DNA from: Gammaproteobacteria bacterium
Lineage (GTDB): Bacteria > Pseudomonadota > Gammaproteobacteria > Pseudomonadales > Oleiphilaceae
Length of the DNA stretch: 5,177 nt
Direction: 5' to 3'
Assembly (NCBI GenBank): GCA_029268325.1
Contig: JAJUGC010000196.1
Span: 1-5,177 of the forward strand
The notes under the pieces were generated by a model. The model worked only from the letters and a program-made list of their open reading frames with translations. It searched no databases and was not told the DNA's origin. How positions within the stretch are numbered: the first letter of the stretch is position 1; each line of letters opens with the position of its first letter. A program made the translations under genes and the position numbers. This document shows positions 1 through 5,177 of this stretch, in pieces.

Positions 1-482
1 CGGATCTCGTAGGGGTCCGTAAGCGGATCCGTTTCATTCGGCATCACCAGGGTCACGCTCATCAAAGGCTCGCCCAGGGCTTCCAGCAGCGCCAGCGCAA
101 TGGGATTATCCGGAATCCGGACACCGATCTGGCGACGCTTCGGGTGTAACAAGCGGCGGGGCACCTCCGAGGTGGCCGGCAGAATAAAGGTATAGGGGCC
201 GGGGCTGTGGTTACGCATCATGCGATACTGCTGGTTGCCCACCTTGGCGTAAACCGAGATCTCCGAGAGATCCCGGCACATGAGGGTAAAGTTATGCTTT
301 TCGTCCAACCGTCGGATCGCTTTGATACGGTCACTGGCGGTCTTCTCGCCAATCCGGCATCCCAAGGCATAGGCGGAGTCGGTGGGATAGGCGATCACAC
401 CGCCCTCATTCAAGATATCCGCAGCCTGCTTAATCAGCCGGACCTGAGGGTTTACCGGATGGATCTGGAAAAACTGGCTCAT
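1..482 (-). CDS. yciO: YciO-type Sua5/YrdC-fold protein, partial (C-terminus off the left edge)
   Basis: The first 160 residues of a YrdC/Sua5-fold protein are present; E. coli YciO is about 206 residues, so roughly a quarter is missing beyond base 1. It reads very like E. coli YciO: it begins MSQFFQIHP, has YPTDSAYALGC (32-42), HNFTLMCRDLSE (63-74), PYTFILPAT (96-104), EVPRRLL (106-112) and the KRRQIGVRIP stretch (115-124). The family binds nucleotide and RNA in a positively charged cleft. The paralogue TsaC/YrdC makes threonylcarbamoyl-AMP for tRNA t6A, but the TsaC-type SxN motif is not obvious here (SVTLVM, 142-147), which fits YciO; its own physiological role is unsettled. The ATG at 480-482 overlaps the bolA stop codon in an ATGA. 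An AGGG (491-494) lies 8 bases upstream inside bolA, so translation is probably coupled. A cytoplasmic location is expected. Confidence 0.93.
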   Translation of the reverse strand, partial: MSQFFQIHPVNPQVRLIKQAADILNEGGVIAYPTDSAYALGCRIGEKTASDRIKAIRRLDEKHNFTLMCRDLSEISVYAKVGNQQYRMMRNHSPGPYTFILPATSEVPRRLLHPKRRQIGVRIPDNPIALALLEALGEPLMSVTLVMPNETDPLTDPYEI

Positions 483-808
483 AGGGACTGCCCTGCATGT
501 TTGGAGCCTCCCATACAGTTAGGAGACGCCGGCACCTCTCCATTGAGCTCGGCCCATTCCGCCTGAGTGTAGGTATGGAGCGCCAAGGCATGGATGCCGG
601 ACTGCATTTCCTCCGCCAGGATACCGTACACCTGCTGATGACGCCCCACCTTACGCTTGCCCTCGAAAGCATCGCTGACGAGCAACACCTTGAAATGGCT
701 TTCCGACCCGGGCGGCACCGAGTGCATATGGCTTTCATTAATCACTTCCAAATGCAGCACCGGCAGGTTCTGGGTGAGCTTCTGCTCAATACGTTGCTTC
801 ATGGACAT
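479..808 (-). CDS. bolA: BolA family transcriptional/iron-sulfur regulator
   Basis: A complete 109-residue protein, the usual BolA length. It matches E. coli BolA across its whole span: GSESHFKVLLVSDAFEGK (34-51), the GRHQQVY helix start (55-61) with the conserved His56, HALALHTYTQAEW (73-85), and the C-terminal ASPNCMGG (94-101), which mirrors the ASPPCRGA tail of E. coli. This tail and the HTYT motif favour BolA proper over the shorter paralogue IbaG. BolA proteins bind DNA through a KH-like fold and form [2Fe-2S]-bridged complexes with monothiol glutaredoxins, with the conserved His as a ligand; E. coli BolA acts in stationary-phase morphology and biofilm control. I chose the ATG at 806-808, which has AGGAG 8 bases upstream. 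A TTG one codon earlier (809-811) and an ATG two codons later (800-802) are also possible. The gene leads a two-gene unit with yciO. Confidence 0.95.
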   Translation of the reverse strand: MSMKQRIEQKLTQNLPVLHLEVINESHMHSVPPGSESHFKVLLVSDAFEGKRKVGRHQQVYGILAEEMQSGIHALALHTYTQAEWAELNGEVPASPNCMGGSKHAGQSL

Positions 809-816
809 CAAAACGA

Positions 817-821
817 CTCCT
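817..821 (-). promoter_or_regulatory. Shine-Dalgarno site of bolA
   Basis: AGGAG on the minus strand lies 8 bases before the ATG at 806-808, and only 5 bases before the alternative TTG at 809-811. It supports the ATG as the start of bolA. Confidence 0.75.
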
Positions 822-830
822 GATCAATGC

Positions 831-855
831 CCGGGAGAGTGAGAGATTCTCCCGG
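831..855 (-). promoter_or_regulatory. Perfect 8-bp inverted repeat in the bolA leader
   Basis: CCGGGAGA (831-838) and TCTCCCGG (848-855) are exact reverse complements around a 9-base loop. If bolA is transcribed from the TATAAT at 876-881, this falls in its 5' leader, ending 9 bases before the AGGAG site, where a hairpin could influence ribosome access or mRNA stability. On DNA it could equally be a dimeric operator just downstream of the promoter. Read on the plus strand it is followed by AACCTTTAAAGCTTTT, which is only weakly terminator-like, and no plus-strand gene precedes it. The symmetry is seen directly; the role is inferred. Confidence 0.55.
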
Positions 856-875
856 AACCTTTAAAGCTTTTCTGC

Positions 876-904
876 ATTATATATTTACCTGGCTACCTTG
901 TGTG
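876..904 (-). promoter_or_regulatory. Candidate bolA-yciO promoter
   Basis: On the minus strand a perfect TATAAT (881 down to 876) is preceded, after 17 bases, by CACACA (904 down to 899), which matches the TTGACA consensus at only three of six positions. Transcription would begin near 869, giving a leader of about 60 bases containing the hairpin at 831-855. The strong -10 with a poor -35 fits either an activated sigma-70 promoter or a stationary-phase sigma factor, as known for E. coli bolA. The gearbox -10 of E. coli is not seen here. The position was chosen by eye. Confidence 0.5.
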
Positions 905-956
905 GCTTTTCAAGCGGGCTGTTGTCGCATAAAACAGAACACTTCATCATACTTAC

Positions 957-967
957 GCCCGTAACCA
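957..967 (+). repeat. 11-bp direct repeat, copy 1
   Basis: GCCCGTAACCA occurs here and again at 1021-1031, in the same orientation, 64 bp start to start (about six helical turns). The two copies flank the candidate response-regulator promoter at 975-1003, so they may be operator half-sites, possibly for autoregulation. The repeat is seen directly; the function is inferred. Confidence 0.45.
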
Positions 968-974
968 TGGCTAA

Positions 975-1003
975 CCGACTCTTTTCCCAAATCCGGCTAC
1001 ACT
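975..1003 (+). promoter_or_regulatory. Candidate promoter of the response regulator operon
   Basis: CCGACT (975-980) and TACACT (998-1003) are separated by 17 bases. The -35 matches TTGACA at three positions and the -10 matches TATAAT at four. The extended -10 reads CTACACT, one base from the CTATACT favoured by the stationary-phase sigma factor. Transcription would start near 1010, giving a leader of about 80 bases. It is the best plus-strand match I can see in the 281-bp divergent region, but it is weak. Confidence 0.35.
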
Positions 1004-1020
1004 ATGGGTGGGAGCGTCCG

Positions 1021-1031
1021 GCCCGTAACCA
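1021..1031 (+). repeat. 11-bp direct repeat, copy 2
   Basis: This is the second exact copy of GCCCGTAACCA (first at 957-967). It would lie just downstream of the predicted start point near 1010, where a bound regulator would normally repress, whereas copy 1 is placed upstream of the -35. Confidence 0.45.
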
Positions 1032-1089
1032 GGTCGGCCGAGAGGGACTAAAGCAATCTGACTCAACGAACAAAGCACGAGTTTGCCCC

Positions 1090-1803
1090 ATGAAAGTTGC
1101 ATTGCTGGAAGATGATCTCACATTGGCTGAGTCTCTCTGCGGCTTGCTGACCAAGAACGGCCACCAATGTCTGTGGTCGGAAACGGGCCGCGAGTTCATG
1201 TATCAAGTCACTCATGAAAGCTTTGACCTGCTGATCATGGACTGGCAACTACCCGATGCCGACGGTATCGAGTTGCTTAAGCAGCTCCGTAGCCAGCTGA
1301 CCTGGCGGGTTCCGATCCTGTTTCTGACCCAGCGGGATACAGAGGTGGATATCATTACCGCCCTGAACGCAGGTGCCGATGACTATATGGTCAAGCCCGC
1401 CCGCCCCGGGGAGCTTCTGGCCCGGATCCAGGCCCTGGTTCGCCGCACACAACCGGATCCCCCCCAAGAAGAGGAGCAGCACTACGGTCCTTTTACCATC
1501 AACAAGAAAAAGCGGACCATCACGCTCCATGGCGAGCCCCTGGCACTGACCGACAAGGACTTTGACCTGACGGTATTCATGTTCGAGAACCGGGGCCGGC
1601 TTCTCTCCCGCAAGTATCTACTGGAGCGGATTTGGGGAGTTTCCAGCGAGATCAACACCCGCACCGTGGACACCCACGTGAGCCGGTTGCGGCGCAAGCT
1701 GGGCGTGAAGCCGGAAAATGGCTTCCGGATCAAGACGATTTATCAGCACGGCTACCGTTTGGAGGAGGTTGACGACTCAACCTCCCCGGAATCTCCAGAC
1801 TGA
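1090..1803 (+). CDS. OmpR-family response regulator (receiver plus winged helix)
   Basis: This 237-residue protein has the standard OmpR/PhoB length and layout. The receiver domain (about 1-117) shows the acidic pocket EDD at 7-9, phosphoacceptor Asp51 in LLIMDWQLPDADG, the switch Thr80 in ILFLTQRD, and the conserved Lys102 in VKPARPGELLARI. After a short linker (about 120-131), the winged-helix DNA-binding domain (about 132-226) carries LTDKDFDL (153-160), the recognition region NTRTVDTHVSRLRRKL (189-204) and the wing FRIKTIYQHGYRLE (212-225). It is cytoplasmic and phosphorylation-dependent, acting on unknown target promoters. The frame is open upstream to a TTG at 898, but the family begins at MKVALLEDD, so I use the ATG at 1090; its ribosome site is poor. 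The probable partner is the CHASE2 protein two genes downstream, with a LysM/FecR protein between them. All recognisable key residues are intact. Confidence 0.94.
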   Translation: MKVALLEDDLTLAESLCGLLTKNGHQCLWSETGREFMYQVTHESFDLLIMDWQLPDADGIELLKQLRSQLTWRVPILFLTQRDTEVDIITALNAGADDYMVKPARPGELLARIQALVRRTQPDPPQEEEQHYGPFTINKKKRTITLHGEPLALTDKDFDLTVFMFENRGRLLSRKYLLERIWGVSSEINTRTVDTHVSRLRRKLGVKPENGFRIKTIYQHGYRLEEVDDSTSPESPD

Positions 1804-1856
1804 GCCCAGCGACCATGGCGAACCAACAGGGCAGACCACGGCCCCAATAATTGGCG

Positions 1857-1880
1857 AGGCCTTTCACGACTGGAAGGCCT
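1857..1880 (+). promoter_or_regulatory. Hairpin between the response regulator and the LysM/FecR gene
   Basis: AGGCCTTTC (1857-1865) pairs with GGAAGGCCT (1872-1880), giving nine pairs with one G-U, closed by a six-base loop. No run of T follows (GAAGTAGCAAGC instead), so it is not a typical intrinsic terminator. It sits 24 bases before the next start codon and could be an mRNA processing or stability element that sets different levels of the two gene products. The structure was judged by eye. Confidence 0.5.
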
Positions 1881-1904
1881 GAAGTAGCAAGCGATGAAGT
1901 ATCT

Positions 1905-3536
1905 ATGTTGAAGCGTAGTTCAAATGTAAGTTCCATCCTCCGTCGTACGGTTACCGCCACCCTGGTTGCCTGGGCTCCCCTGGCCCTGCACCCCACCCTG
2001 GTTCAAGCCGCGGAAGCAAACCTGACTCAGCCTGGCGATACGAGCAGCGTGTGGACCTATAGTGTGCGTCCGGGCGATACCCTTGGCTCCATTGCCCAAA
2101 CCTATTTGGACTCTCGCCGTTCCTGGCACCAGCTACTGCACTATAACCGCCTGCAAAGCGGCTCGGAGCTTCAAGTGGGCTCGGTTTTGCGTATCCCCGT
2201 GGATTGGCTCAAACAACAGCCGGCCTCGGCCCATGTCCAGCAAACCCAGGGCACGGTGCGTGTCCGCCGCGCTCGCCAATCCCAGTTCCAGCCCCTGAAA
2301 GAAGGGCAAACCCTGGAAATCGGCGATGAGATCCAGACCGGGCAAGGCAGTGTCAGCATCCGTTTTGCCGATGGCTCCACCTTGCAGTTGAACGAGAACT
2401 CCAGCCTCATCTTCAATACTCTGACCCGCTACGGCAACAGTGGCATGGTGGATACCCGAACCCGGCTGTTGAACGGCTCCCTTTCCACCGAGGTCAAGCG
2501 TCAGCAACAGGGCGACCGCTATGAAATTGCCACCCCTTCGGCGATCGCTGCGGTGCGGGGAACCCAGTTCCGCCTGACTGCCGATGCCAACTCCACCCGT
2601 GCAGAAGTCACCGAAGGCACTGTTCACCTACAAGCCAATAACCGCACGATTCCCCTGGCGGCGGGCTATGGGATCAATATCAGCGGTACCAAGATGGGTA
2701 CCCCTGTCGCACTTCTGCCCGCGCCTGCTCCCGACAAAGTGCCCAGCAAAATTACCCAGCTACCCTGGACTCTGGACTGGCAGCCCGTGCCCGGCGCCGA
2801 ACACTATATCGCGGAGCTGTATCAACAGCCTGCAGGCACCAACGCCCAGACCTTGAGACTGGGTCGGGCGAGCTGGACCTTTGATCAGCTGACCAATGGC
2901 CAATACCAGCTGGTGCTGCGGGCGGTCGATGCCAAAGGCTTCCAGGGAATGGACTTCAAAGCCGACCTGGAAATCGACATCCGTGCCAAACCGGCCCAAC
3001 CCATCATTCCGGCTGATCAGGAAAACTTCGAGGAAAGCCAGCCCCTGTTCCGCTGGAAGCTGCAGCAAGCAGGCGACTTGAGCCGCTTGGAAATTGCCCG
3101 GGACCCGGAGTTCGAGCAGCTGGTCAGCCAGACTGCCTTTACCCCCAGCACCCAAGCCCTTCCCGCCCAACCTCTCACGCCTGGGCGTTACTTTTGGCGG
3201 GTAACCACCTTGGCTGGCGGCAATAACATGGCCCAAAGCCCGGTCCGGGAAGTCCGCATCCATGGGGACATGCCCAAAACCAAGATTATTGCCATCAATT
3301 ACTTCCAGGATCGGGTCAAACTGTTCTGGAACAGCCTGGAAGAAACCAACGAGTTTATCGTGCAGATCGCCAGCGATCCCCAGTTCAACGATATCCTGCG
3401 TGAAGAGCGTGTGTCCCAGCCCTATGTCAGCATTCAGCTGCCGGAGAAGATTCGCTACTACGCCCGGGTAAAAGGAGTTGCCGACGAGTTCTTCCACTCT
3501 GAGTTCAGCGACGGCCGGGAGATCCAGCTCCCTTGA
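1905..3536 (+). CDS. Secreted LysM-FecR protein with three C-terminal fibronectin-like repeats
   Basis: This 543-residue protein is predicted to be periplasmic. Residues 1-36 form a Sec signal peptide: basic start (MLKR, later RR at 13-14), hydrophobic core, and VQAA near a likely cleavage after Ala35 or Ala36. A LysM domain follows (about 50-98: YSVRPGDTLGSIAQTYL, then VGSVLRIP), which in this family binds peptidoglycan glycan strands. A FecR domain spans about 117-260, with GDEIQTGQGSVSIRFADGST (140-159) and the hallmark AAVRGTQFRL (215-224). Three beta-rich, Trp-containing modules then repeat: WTLDWQPVPGAEHYIAELY (288-306), LFRWKLQQAGDLSRLEIARD (381-400) and VKLFWNSLEETNEFIVQIAS (471-490). 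I chose the ATG at 1905 because it starts the signal peptide; the frame is open back to a TTG at 1851. Unlike classic FecR, there is no N-terminal cytoplasmic anti-sigma segment, no membrane anchor, and no sigma factor nearby. Placement between a regulator and a CHASE2 sensor suggests a periplasmic sensory accessory (inference). Confidence 0.9.
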   Translation: MLKRSSNVSSILRRTVTATLVAWAPLALHPTLVQAAEANLTQPGDTSSVWTYSVRPGDTLGSIAQTYLDSRRSWHQLLHYNRLQSGSELQVGSVLRIPVDWLKQQPASAHVQQTQGTVRVRRARQSQFQPLKEGQTLEIGDEIQTGQGSVSIRFADGSTLQLNENSSLIFNTLTRYGNSGMVDTRTRLLNGSLSTEVKRQQQGDRYEIATPSAIAAVRGTQFRLTADANSTRAEVTEGTVHLQANNRTIPLAAGYGINISGTKMGTPVALLPAPAPDKVPSKITQLPWTLDWQPVPGAEHYIAELYQQPAGTNAQTLRLGRASWTFDQLTNGQYQLVLRAVDAKGFQGMDFKADLEIDIRAKPAQPIIPADQENFEESQPLFRWKLQQAGDLSRLEIARDPEFEQLVSQTAFTPSTQALPAQPLTPGRYFWRVTTLAGGNNMAQSPVREVRIHGDMPKTKIIAINYFQDRVKLFWNSLEETNEFIVQIASDPQFNDILREERVSQPYVSIQLPEKIRYYARVKGVADEFFHSEFSDGREIQLP

Positions 3537-3573
3537 TGCCATCTAGTTCAAAACAGGCTCTGACCCCAGGCCC

Positions 3574-5177
3574 ATGCTGCCCCTGAGCACCTCTTCACGG
3601 TCCGGCCGCTGGCTACAACGCGGCCTTATCCTCCTGGCCATGACCCTGCTCATGGCCACGGATATACTGCATCGCCTGGACCTGGTGGCCTATGACCAAC
3701 TGCTCCGTCTGTCGCCAGAGCAGATCCAGCCAGACGTGGCCATCGTTGCCATCGACGAAGCCTCGCTCTATGAATTGGGTCGCTGGCCCTGGCCCCGGGA
3801 ACGCCATGGGCAACTGCTTCAGCAACTCCAGGCGGCCCAGGCCCGCACTGTCGTGCTGGACATTCTTTTTACCGAGCCCGACCTCCAGTACCCCGAGCAT
3901 GACAGGCAGCTCATAGACGCCATCCGCCACCAGGGGCAAGTCATCCTGCCCCTGCACCTGCACCAGCGGACGCTGGGGGCACCGCTGAGTGAAATCCTCC
4001 CCCTGCCAGAACTGGCCGGCGCCGCCGCGGGCCTGGGACACGCCCACGTAGAACTGGATCAAGATGGCATTACCCGGGGCTTTTTTCTCCATCTCGGCAT
4101 GGGCCAGGCCGCTTGGCCGGCACTAACCCTGGCCCTTTTGGAGCAGACCCATCCGGAGCTGGCAGCAGCTTATCGGCCCGTAGAAAGTCTGCCGGAATCG
4201 GTTTGGTCCCGTATCAGCAGCGACTACCGCCTTATTCCCTACGCCGGGCCGGCTGGTACTATTCCCACCTATTCCTATGCCGATGTGCTCGCCGGCAGGC
4301 TACCCCAAGAACTACTCCGAGACCGGGTAATTTTCATTGGCGCCACCGCCGCCGGTATGGGAGACATCCTGCCCACTCCCTATTCCGGCCTGGCCGCCCC
4401 CATGCCGGGAGTGGAAGTCCATGCCAATATCTACAATGCCCTGGTGCAGGACCGCCTCATTCAGGATGTGCCCCGCCCCATTCAGTTCGCCCTCTCCCTG
4501 GTCCTGGTGCTGATTCTGCTAGTGTTCTTCCCGCGCCTGGCCCCGGAACGCAACCTGCCATTGACCCTGAGCCTGATTGGCACCGTCTTGCTACTTTCTC
4601 TCGGGCTGCTGCACTTTATGCGCCTCTGGTTCGCCCCCATGGTGACCGTGGTTACCCTGATGCTCGCCTACCTGTCCTGGAGCTGGCAGCGCCTGATCTC
4701 CCTGAACCGTTTCCTGGGCCAGGAAGTGCAACGCCTGTCCCAGGAGCCGGCCCTGCTGATTTCCGAAGAACAGTTGGATCCCAGGGTCTGGGCCCACCGT
4801 GTCATTCGCCTGTTGGAGCCAGACGCTTACCGGTTGATACGCAACCAGGAAACCATGGCCGGCAGCGACGACCTCCTGCCTCCCTCGGCGCCTTTACCCA
4901 TACACCAATGGAACGCCTCGGATGACTGCTTCTGGCTGAACTTAGGCCTTTGGGAGGAACAGCCCTGGCTACTGGGACTGCAATGGCAAACAGCGGAAGA
5001 CAGGCCCGAGCCATCCCGGTTGCAGGGCCTCATTCCCTTACCGGCCCGCCCCCCGGCTTCGGCTTCCTCCCGTAGTGCCGCGGAACAGGTCGCGCTGCGT
5101 ATTCTCCAGGTACGCCAGGGTATTTCCTCACTGCGCTCCCTGCGCCAGTTCATCAGCGAAAGTTTCGACCACCTACC
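3574..5177 (+). CDS. CHASE2-domain membrane sensor, probable histidine kinase, partial (C-terminus off the right edge)
   Basis: The first 534 residues are present and the frame is still open at the window end. Transmembrane segment 1 is at about 14-32. The extracytoplasmic CHASE2 domain follows (about 33-300), recognised by AYDQLLRL (39-46), VAIVAIDEASLYELGRWPWPR (55-75), the YADVLAG stretch (235-241), the DRVIFIGATAAGMGD strand-turn (250-264) and the hallmark PGVEVHANIYNALV (278-291). Three more membrane helices (about 303-320, 328-347, 350-369) give the 1+3 topology typical of CHASE2 proteins. The cytoplasmic part starts at about 371: a Trp-rich stretch of unknown fold (about 395-490), then a helix ending in LRQFISESFDHL (523-534), which resembles the lead-in to a PAS domain. 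No output domain is visible. CHASE2 proteins may be kinases, cyclases or diguanylate cyclases; the upstream response regulator favours a kinase. The ATG at 3574 is the first start after an in-frame TAG at 3544; its ribosome site is weak. It lies 37 bases after the LysM/FecR gene with no terminator between. Confidence 0.9.
   Translation, partial: MLPLSTSSRSGRWLQRGLILLAMTLLMATDILHRLDLVAYDQLLRLSPEQIQPDVAIVAIDEASLYELGRWPWPRERHGQLLQQLQAAQARTVVLDILFTEPDLQYPEHDRQLIDAIRHQGQVILPLHLHQRTLGAPLSEILPLPELAGAAAGLGHAHVELDQDGITRGFFLHLGMGQAAWPALTLALLEQTHPELAAAYRPVESLPESVWSRISSDYRLIPYAGPAGTIPTYSYADVLAGRLPQELLRDRVIFIGATAAGMGDILPTPYSGLAAPMPGVEVHANIYNALVQDRLIQDVPRPIQFALSLVLVLILLVFFPRLAPERNLPLTLSLIGTVLLLSLGLLHFMRLWFAPMVTVVTLMLAYLSWSWQRLISLNRFLGQEVQRLSQEPALLISEEQLDPRVWAHRVIRLLEPDAYRLIRNQETMAGSDDLLPPSAPLPIHQWNASDDCFWLNLGLWEEQPWLLGLQWQTAEDRPEPSRLQGLIPLPARPPASASSRSAAEQVALRILQVRQGISSLRSLRQFISESFDHL

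Noticed and set aside
207..842. Several plus-strand and alternate minus-strand open frames over bolA and yciO
   Set aside because: They are antisense or shifted readings of two genes whose protein families are recognised over their full available length.
831..870. Intrinsic terminator on the plus strand
   Set aside because: The stem is good but the following bases (AACCTTTAAAGCTTTT) are not a continuous T-run, and no plus-strand gene lies upstream to be terminated.
1019..1040. Possible hairpin CGGCC...GGCCG in the response-regulator leader
   Set aside because: The stem is only five pairs with a 12-base loop, and GGCC is self-complementary and common in GC-rich DNA. It is too weak to list as a feature.
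898..1089. A 64-codon in-frame N-terminal extension of the response regulator from TTG 898 (or ATG 967)
   Set aside because: OmpR-family proteins begin right before the first receiver strand, as in MKVALLEDD. The extension has no domain features, no ribosome site at either upstream start, and overlaps the candidate promoter.
2760..3542. A 260-residue open frame on the minus strand
   Set aside because: It is antisense to the fibronectin-like part of the LysM/FecR protein and shows no recognisable motif; the plus-strand frame has convincing repeats.
3536..3586. A 16-codon frame from the ATG overlapping the LysM/FecR stop codon
   Set aside because: It ends at a TGA soon after and is out of frame with the CHASE2 gene. 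It is too short and has no ribosome site, so it is probably chance.
3613..4092. A 159-residue open frame on the minus strand
   Set aside because: It is antisense to the CHASE2 domain coding sequence, with no motif and no plausible ribosome site noted.
4113..4925. A 270-residue open frame on the plus strand, rich in Pro, Gly and Arg
   Set aside because: It lies wholly inside the CHASE2 gene in another frame. Its low-complexity composition is typical of a shifted frame in GC-rich DNA, whereas the CHASE2 frame has clear domain motifs and membrane helices.

Overview
The window looks like chromosomal DNA from a GC-rich gammaproteobacterium. The two left-hand genes encode a YciO-type protein and a BolA whose sequences closely resemble the enterobacterial proteins. 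A marine relative (Marinobacter, Microbulbifer or similar) would fit the style of the signalling genes, but genus-level placement is a guess. No RNA genes, insertion sequences, CRISPR arrays or phage-like genes are visible.

Left part, minus strand (1-808): a two-gene unit of bolA followed by yciO. The two overlap by four bases (ATGA), so they are very probably co-transcribed and translationally coupled. yciO runs off the left edge. bolA has a clear AGGAG ribosome site, a perfect 8-bp hairpin just upstream of it, and an upstream perfect TATAAT box.

Middle (809-1089): a 281-bp divergent regulatory region. It holds the bolA leader and promoter, a candidate rightward promoter with a stationary-phase-like CTACACT element, and an exact 11-bp direct repeat (64 bp start to start) flanking that promoter.

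Right part, plus strand (1090-5177): three genes in a row that look like one signalling operon. These are an OmpR-family response regulator, a secreted protein with LysM, FecR and three fibronectin-like repeats, and a CHASE2-domain membrane sensor that runs off the right edge. The gaps are 101 bp (with a strong hairpin) and 37 bp (no terminator). The proposed working model is that the LysM/FecR protein sits at peptidoglycan in the periplasm. It would feed a signal to the large periplasmic CHASE2 domain, and the cytoplasmic output part of that protein (probably a histidine kinase lying beyond the window) would phosphorylate the response regulator at Asp51. The domain calls are seen in the sequence; the wiring between them is inference.
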